64,000 bases of DNA. It comes from Fimbriimonadaceae bacterium (GTDB lineage: Bacteria; Armatimonadota; Fimbriimonadia; Fimbriimonadales; Fimbriimonadaceae). The stretch's first letter is position 1. Every line of letters begins with the position of its first letter. The position numbers and the translations under genes were made by a program. The DNA is taken from positions 28,752 through 92,751 of the forward strand of contig JAIBBE010000223.1 in assembly GCA_019694835.1 (NCBI GenBank), written 5' to 3'. Below the pieces are notes generated by a model. It saw only the letters and a list, made by a program, of their open reading frames with translations, ran no database searches and was not told the DNA's origin. Below are positions 62,572-64,000 of the stretch, piece after piece.

Positions 62572-63081
62572 TTAGCCCATGGGCTTGCCGTCGATAAGCA
62601 CTTTCTGGCTGGAGTCGGTGCTGCTCATGATCAGCCACTTTCCATTGACCTTCTCGTATGTCGATGAACTGTTGCCGCTCACTTCGAGCTTGGACGTCTT
62701 CTTGGGGTCGCTCATGTTGGGGATAGTGGCCACCATCATAAAGGTCTCTTTGCTCGTTGCCTTGTTGCCGTTCACCTTGACGTCCTTGATCTTCATCTCC
62801 ATCTTGGAGACCGATTTGAGCATGGCCATCTGAGCTTTCATCTCGGTCGTCCACTCTTTATAGGACCGAGTTCGGCCATCTGCCGTCTTGATCGTCGCCT
62901 TCGGTGAGAAGTGGGCTTTCATGGCCTTATCGGCGGCGGCGAAGTCCTTCTTCATGACCGCCGCGCAGTAGGCGTTCATTCCCTTCTGAATCTCCTGTTG
63001 AAGCTTCTGAGCTTCGTCGGCTTGGCTCCAAAAGGCGCAGGTCATCAGACAAACGGCAGCAATAGATCGAGCAATTTTCAT
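62572..63081 (-). CDS. Secreted NTF2/SnoaL-like protein of unknown function
   Basis: A signal peptide (MKIARSIAAVCLMTCAFWSQA) is followed by a single domain of about 145 residues with the NTF2-like order of helix-strand elements (GMNAYCAAVMKKDFAAADKA, FSPKATIKTADGR, KVNGNKATSKETFMMV, YEKVNGKWLIMSS). No catalytic motif is clear. It overlaps the TMEM175 gene end by ATGA. Confidence 0.75.
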   Translation of the reverse strand: MKIARSIAAVCLMTCAFWSQADEAQKLQQEIQKGMNAYCAAVMKKDFAAADKAMKAHFSPKATIKTADGRTRSYKEWTTEMKAQMAMLKSVSKMEMKIKDVKVNGNKATSKETFMMVATIPNMSDPKKTSKLEVSGNSSSTYEKVNGKWLIMSSTDSSQKVLIDGKPMG

Positions 63082-63752
63082 TCGTGTTCTCCTGAATCAC
63101 TGGCAGTTGTACCCGCCTCGGGGACGAATTCTGGCCTTTTCGGTGGCAGCAGATAGAGAATGGTGAGGCCGATCGACATTGCGAGGCTCATCATCGGGCT
63201 GAAGAATGCGATCGCTAACGATGCTCCGTAGACGAGGTTGGAGAGCAGATACTGGCGGTTGAGAAATCGAATGAATTGGGGCGTGAGGCGCGTGTCGACC
63301 AGTTCGGCCGCGTTCGCGTAGAGCCACAGCATGAACCACGAAAATGCGGGCAAGAACAGTCCGACTGCATAGAGAATGACGGCGGCTTTCATATGCTGAC
63401 TATCGGTGACATAGTCGCCGAGAACCGCGGTGGGAAAAGGAAGGAAGGCGATACAAAGGAGGAAGAAGACATTGAGCAAGTTGAACACGTGATTCGTCTT
63501 CTTGTATAGCCGGAAAATTTAGTGATGGTTTGCCCAGTAGATGCCGATCATCACAAAGCTGAGTAGGTACGCGAAGTAGGAGGGCCACAGGTCGAGCAGG
63601 GCTTGGGATAGGGTTTTCAGTGACCCCGGATCGTGGACTTTCGGGACCTTGATCTCGATAATCAGCAGAGTGATGGCGATGGCGAAGACGCCATCGCTGA
63701 AGGCTTCGATTCTGGCGGTCGAGGGATCGACTTCGCCGTGCCGCAGTCGCAT
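63078..63752 (-). pseudogene. TMEM175 family potassium channel, in-frame stop
   Basis: The first half has the channel signature RIEAFSDGVFAIAITLLIIEI followed by SFVMIGIYWANHH (in parts), then TAA. The frame continues without shift through FRLYKKTNHVFNLLNVFFLL and LPFPTAVLGDY to the end, so one base change (Tyr codon to TAA) splits the gene at 63519-63521. Bacterial TMEM175 proteins are potassium channels of about 200-220 residues; the rebuilt product is 224. The second half might be made alone from a GTG. Whether the stop is real or an error cannot be told here. Confidence 0.85.
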
Positions 63753-63789
63753 CGCGCCATGCTACCAGAGGTGTCTCTCGTTCCGGACT

Positions 63790-63812
63790 CCCTCTCCCGC
63801 CGTGGGAGAGGG
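63790..63812. repeat. REP-like palindrome
   Basis: CCCTCTCCC and GGGAGAGGG pair around 5 nt; a further CCTCTCCCTCTCCC stretch is near 63855-63868. This is a common extragenic palindrome type. Nothing else is seen in 63753-63963. Confidence 0.6.
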
Positions 63813-63963
63813 CAGGGGAAGGGGCATCTGCGTGCCGCCACCGTTCTGCGAGATCCTCTCCCTCTCCCACTCCGGTGTCCTGTGCCACGGCTTCCTTTCC
63901 AGGTTGTGCCAAGACATCCTTTCCAGTCCTTAGACTGTGAAAGGCTTTGTGGAGGTCACGAAA

Positions 63964-64000
63964 ATGGATCAGCGAAGGTCGCTGGCATACCAAGTCCTGG
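63964..64000 (+). CDS. Start of a gene running off the right edge
   Basis: An ATG with GGAGG about 9 bp upstream opens a frame (MDQRRSLAYQVL) that is still open at the last base. Too little is visible to name it. Confidence 0.4.
   Translation, partial: MDQRRSLAYQVL

Noticed and set aside
63786..63870. CRISPR or phase-variable repeat near the right edge
   Set aside because: CCCTCTCCC/GGGAGAGGG is a common extragenic palindrome and occurs only in one or two copies here.

Overview
The window is bacterial and GC-rich. It carries a PEP-CTERM protein, an exopolysaccharide chain-length/ligase pair, a 2-oxoacid:ferredoxin oxidoreductase operon, many ATGA-overlapping gene pairs and a two-gene unit of an unknown barrel/KOW protein plus a response regulator. 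My best guess is a member of Armatimonadota (Fimbriimonadia-like), but this is inferred from gene style and not from a marker gene, so it is only a guess. At least three genes are broken by single-base events (gdhA, an AdoHcyase-like gene, a TMEM175 channel). Two of these are extra Cs in CCC runs, which may be assembly errors.

Left chromosomal flank (1-14336): the end of a polysaccharide chain-length determinant, an O-antigen-ligase-like protein, a diacylglycerol-kinase-like lipid kinase, a methyltransferase, accB and hom on the plus strand. These are followed on the minus strand by an erythromycin-esterase-like protein, a GltD-like Fe-S flavoprotein with korA and korB, and a PEP-CTERM protein. 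A frameshifted glutamate dehydrogenase on the plus strand closes the flank.

Integrated element (14337-55295, about 41 kb): a 48-bp perfect direct repeat, equal to the 3' part of tRNA-Lys(CTT), bounds the element. The intact tRNA is at the right end. A tyrosine integrase sits at the left end and an excisionase-like protein at the right end, and both ends carry the same pair of TAAACTGC sites spaced 11 bp apart. The cargo is mainly defence. In order it holds a diadenylate-cyclase(DAC)-like protein with an altered RHR motif, a complete type II CBASS (capV, CD-NTase, cap2, cap3), and a type I restriction-modification system whose HsdS carries 12-bp spacer repeats. Next come a DprA-like protein and a plus-strand module ending in a large serine recombinase (membrane protein, HTH, Mrr-like, RepO-like, small proteins). 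Then there are a membrane/TPR-like protein, a Shedu nuclease, a small protein, a HEPN-like protein and an ADP-ribosyltransferase-like protein. An operon follows that encodes a secreted protein, a C39-peptidase-like protein, a 1527-residue RHS protein with a hydrophobic tip, and a candidate membrane immunity protein. The right part holds an AdoHcyase-like pseudogene, ArdC, an HTH-Nudix protein, a VirD4/TraG-like coupling ATPase, a replication-relaxation protein and the excisionase. No relaxase or type IV secretion channel was recognised, so the element looks mobilisable rather than self-transmissible.

Right chromosomal flank (55296-64000): a UPF0114 membrane protein, the barrel/KOW protein with its response regulator, an M48 metalloprotease, a zinc alcohol dehydrogenase overlapping a DUF58 protein, a divergent RDD protein, an NTF2-like secreted protein, a TMEM175 channel gene with an in-frame stop, and the start of a gene running off the right edge.

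The best candidates for undescribed biology are the DAC-like protein convergent with CBASS, the Shedu/HEPN/ART cluster, and the coupled C39-like/RHS/membrane-protein operon.
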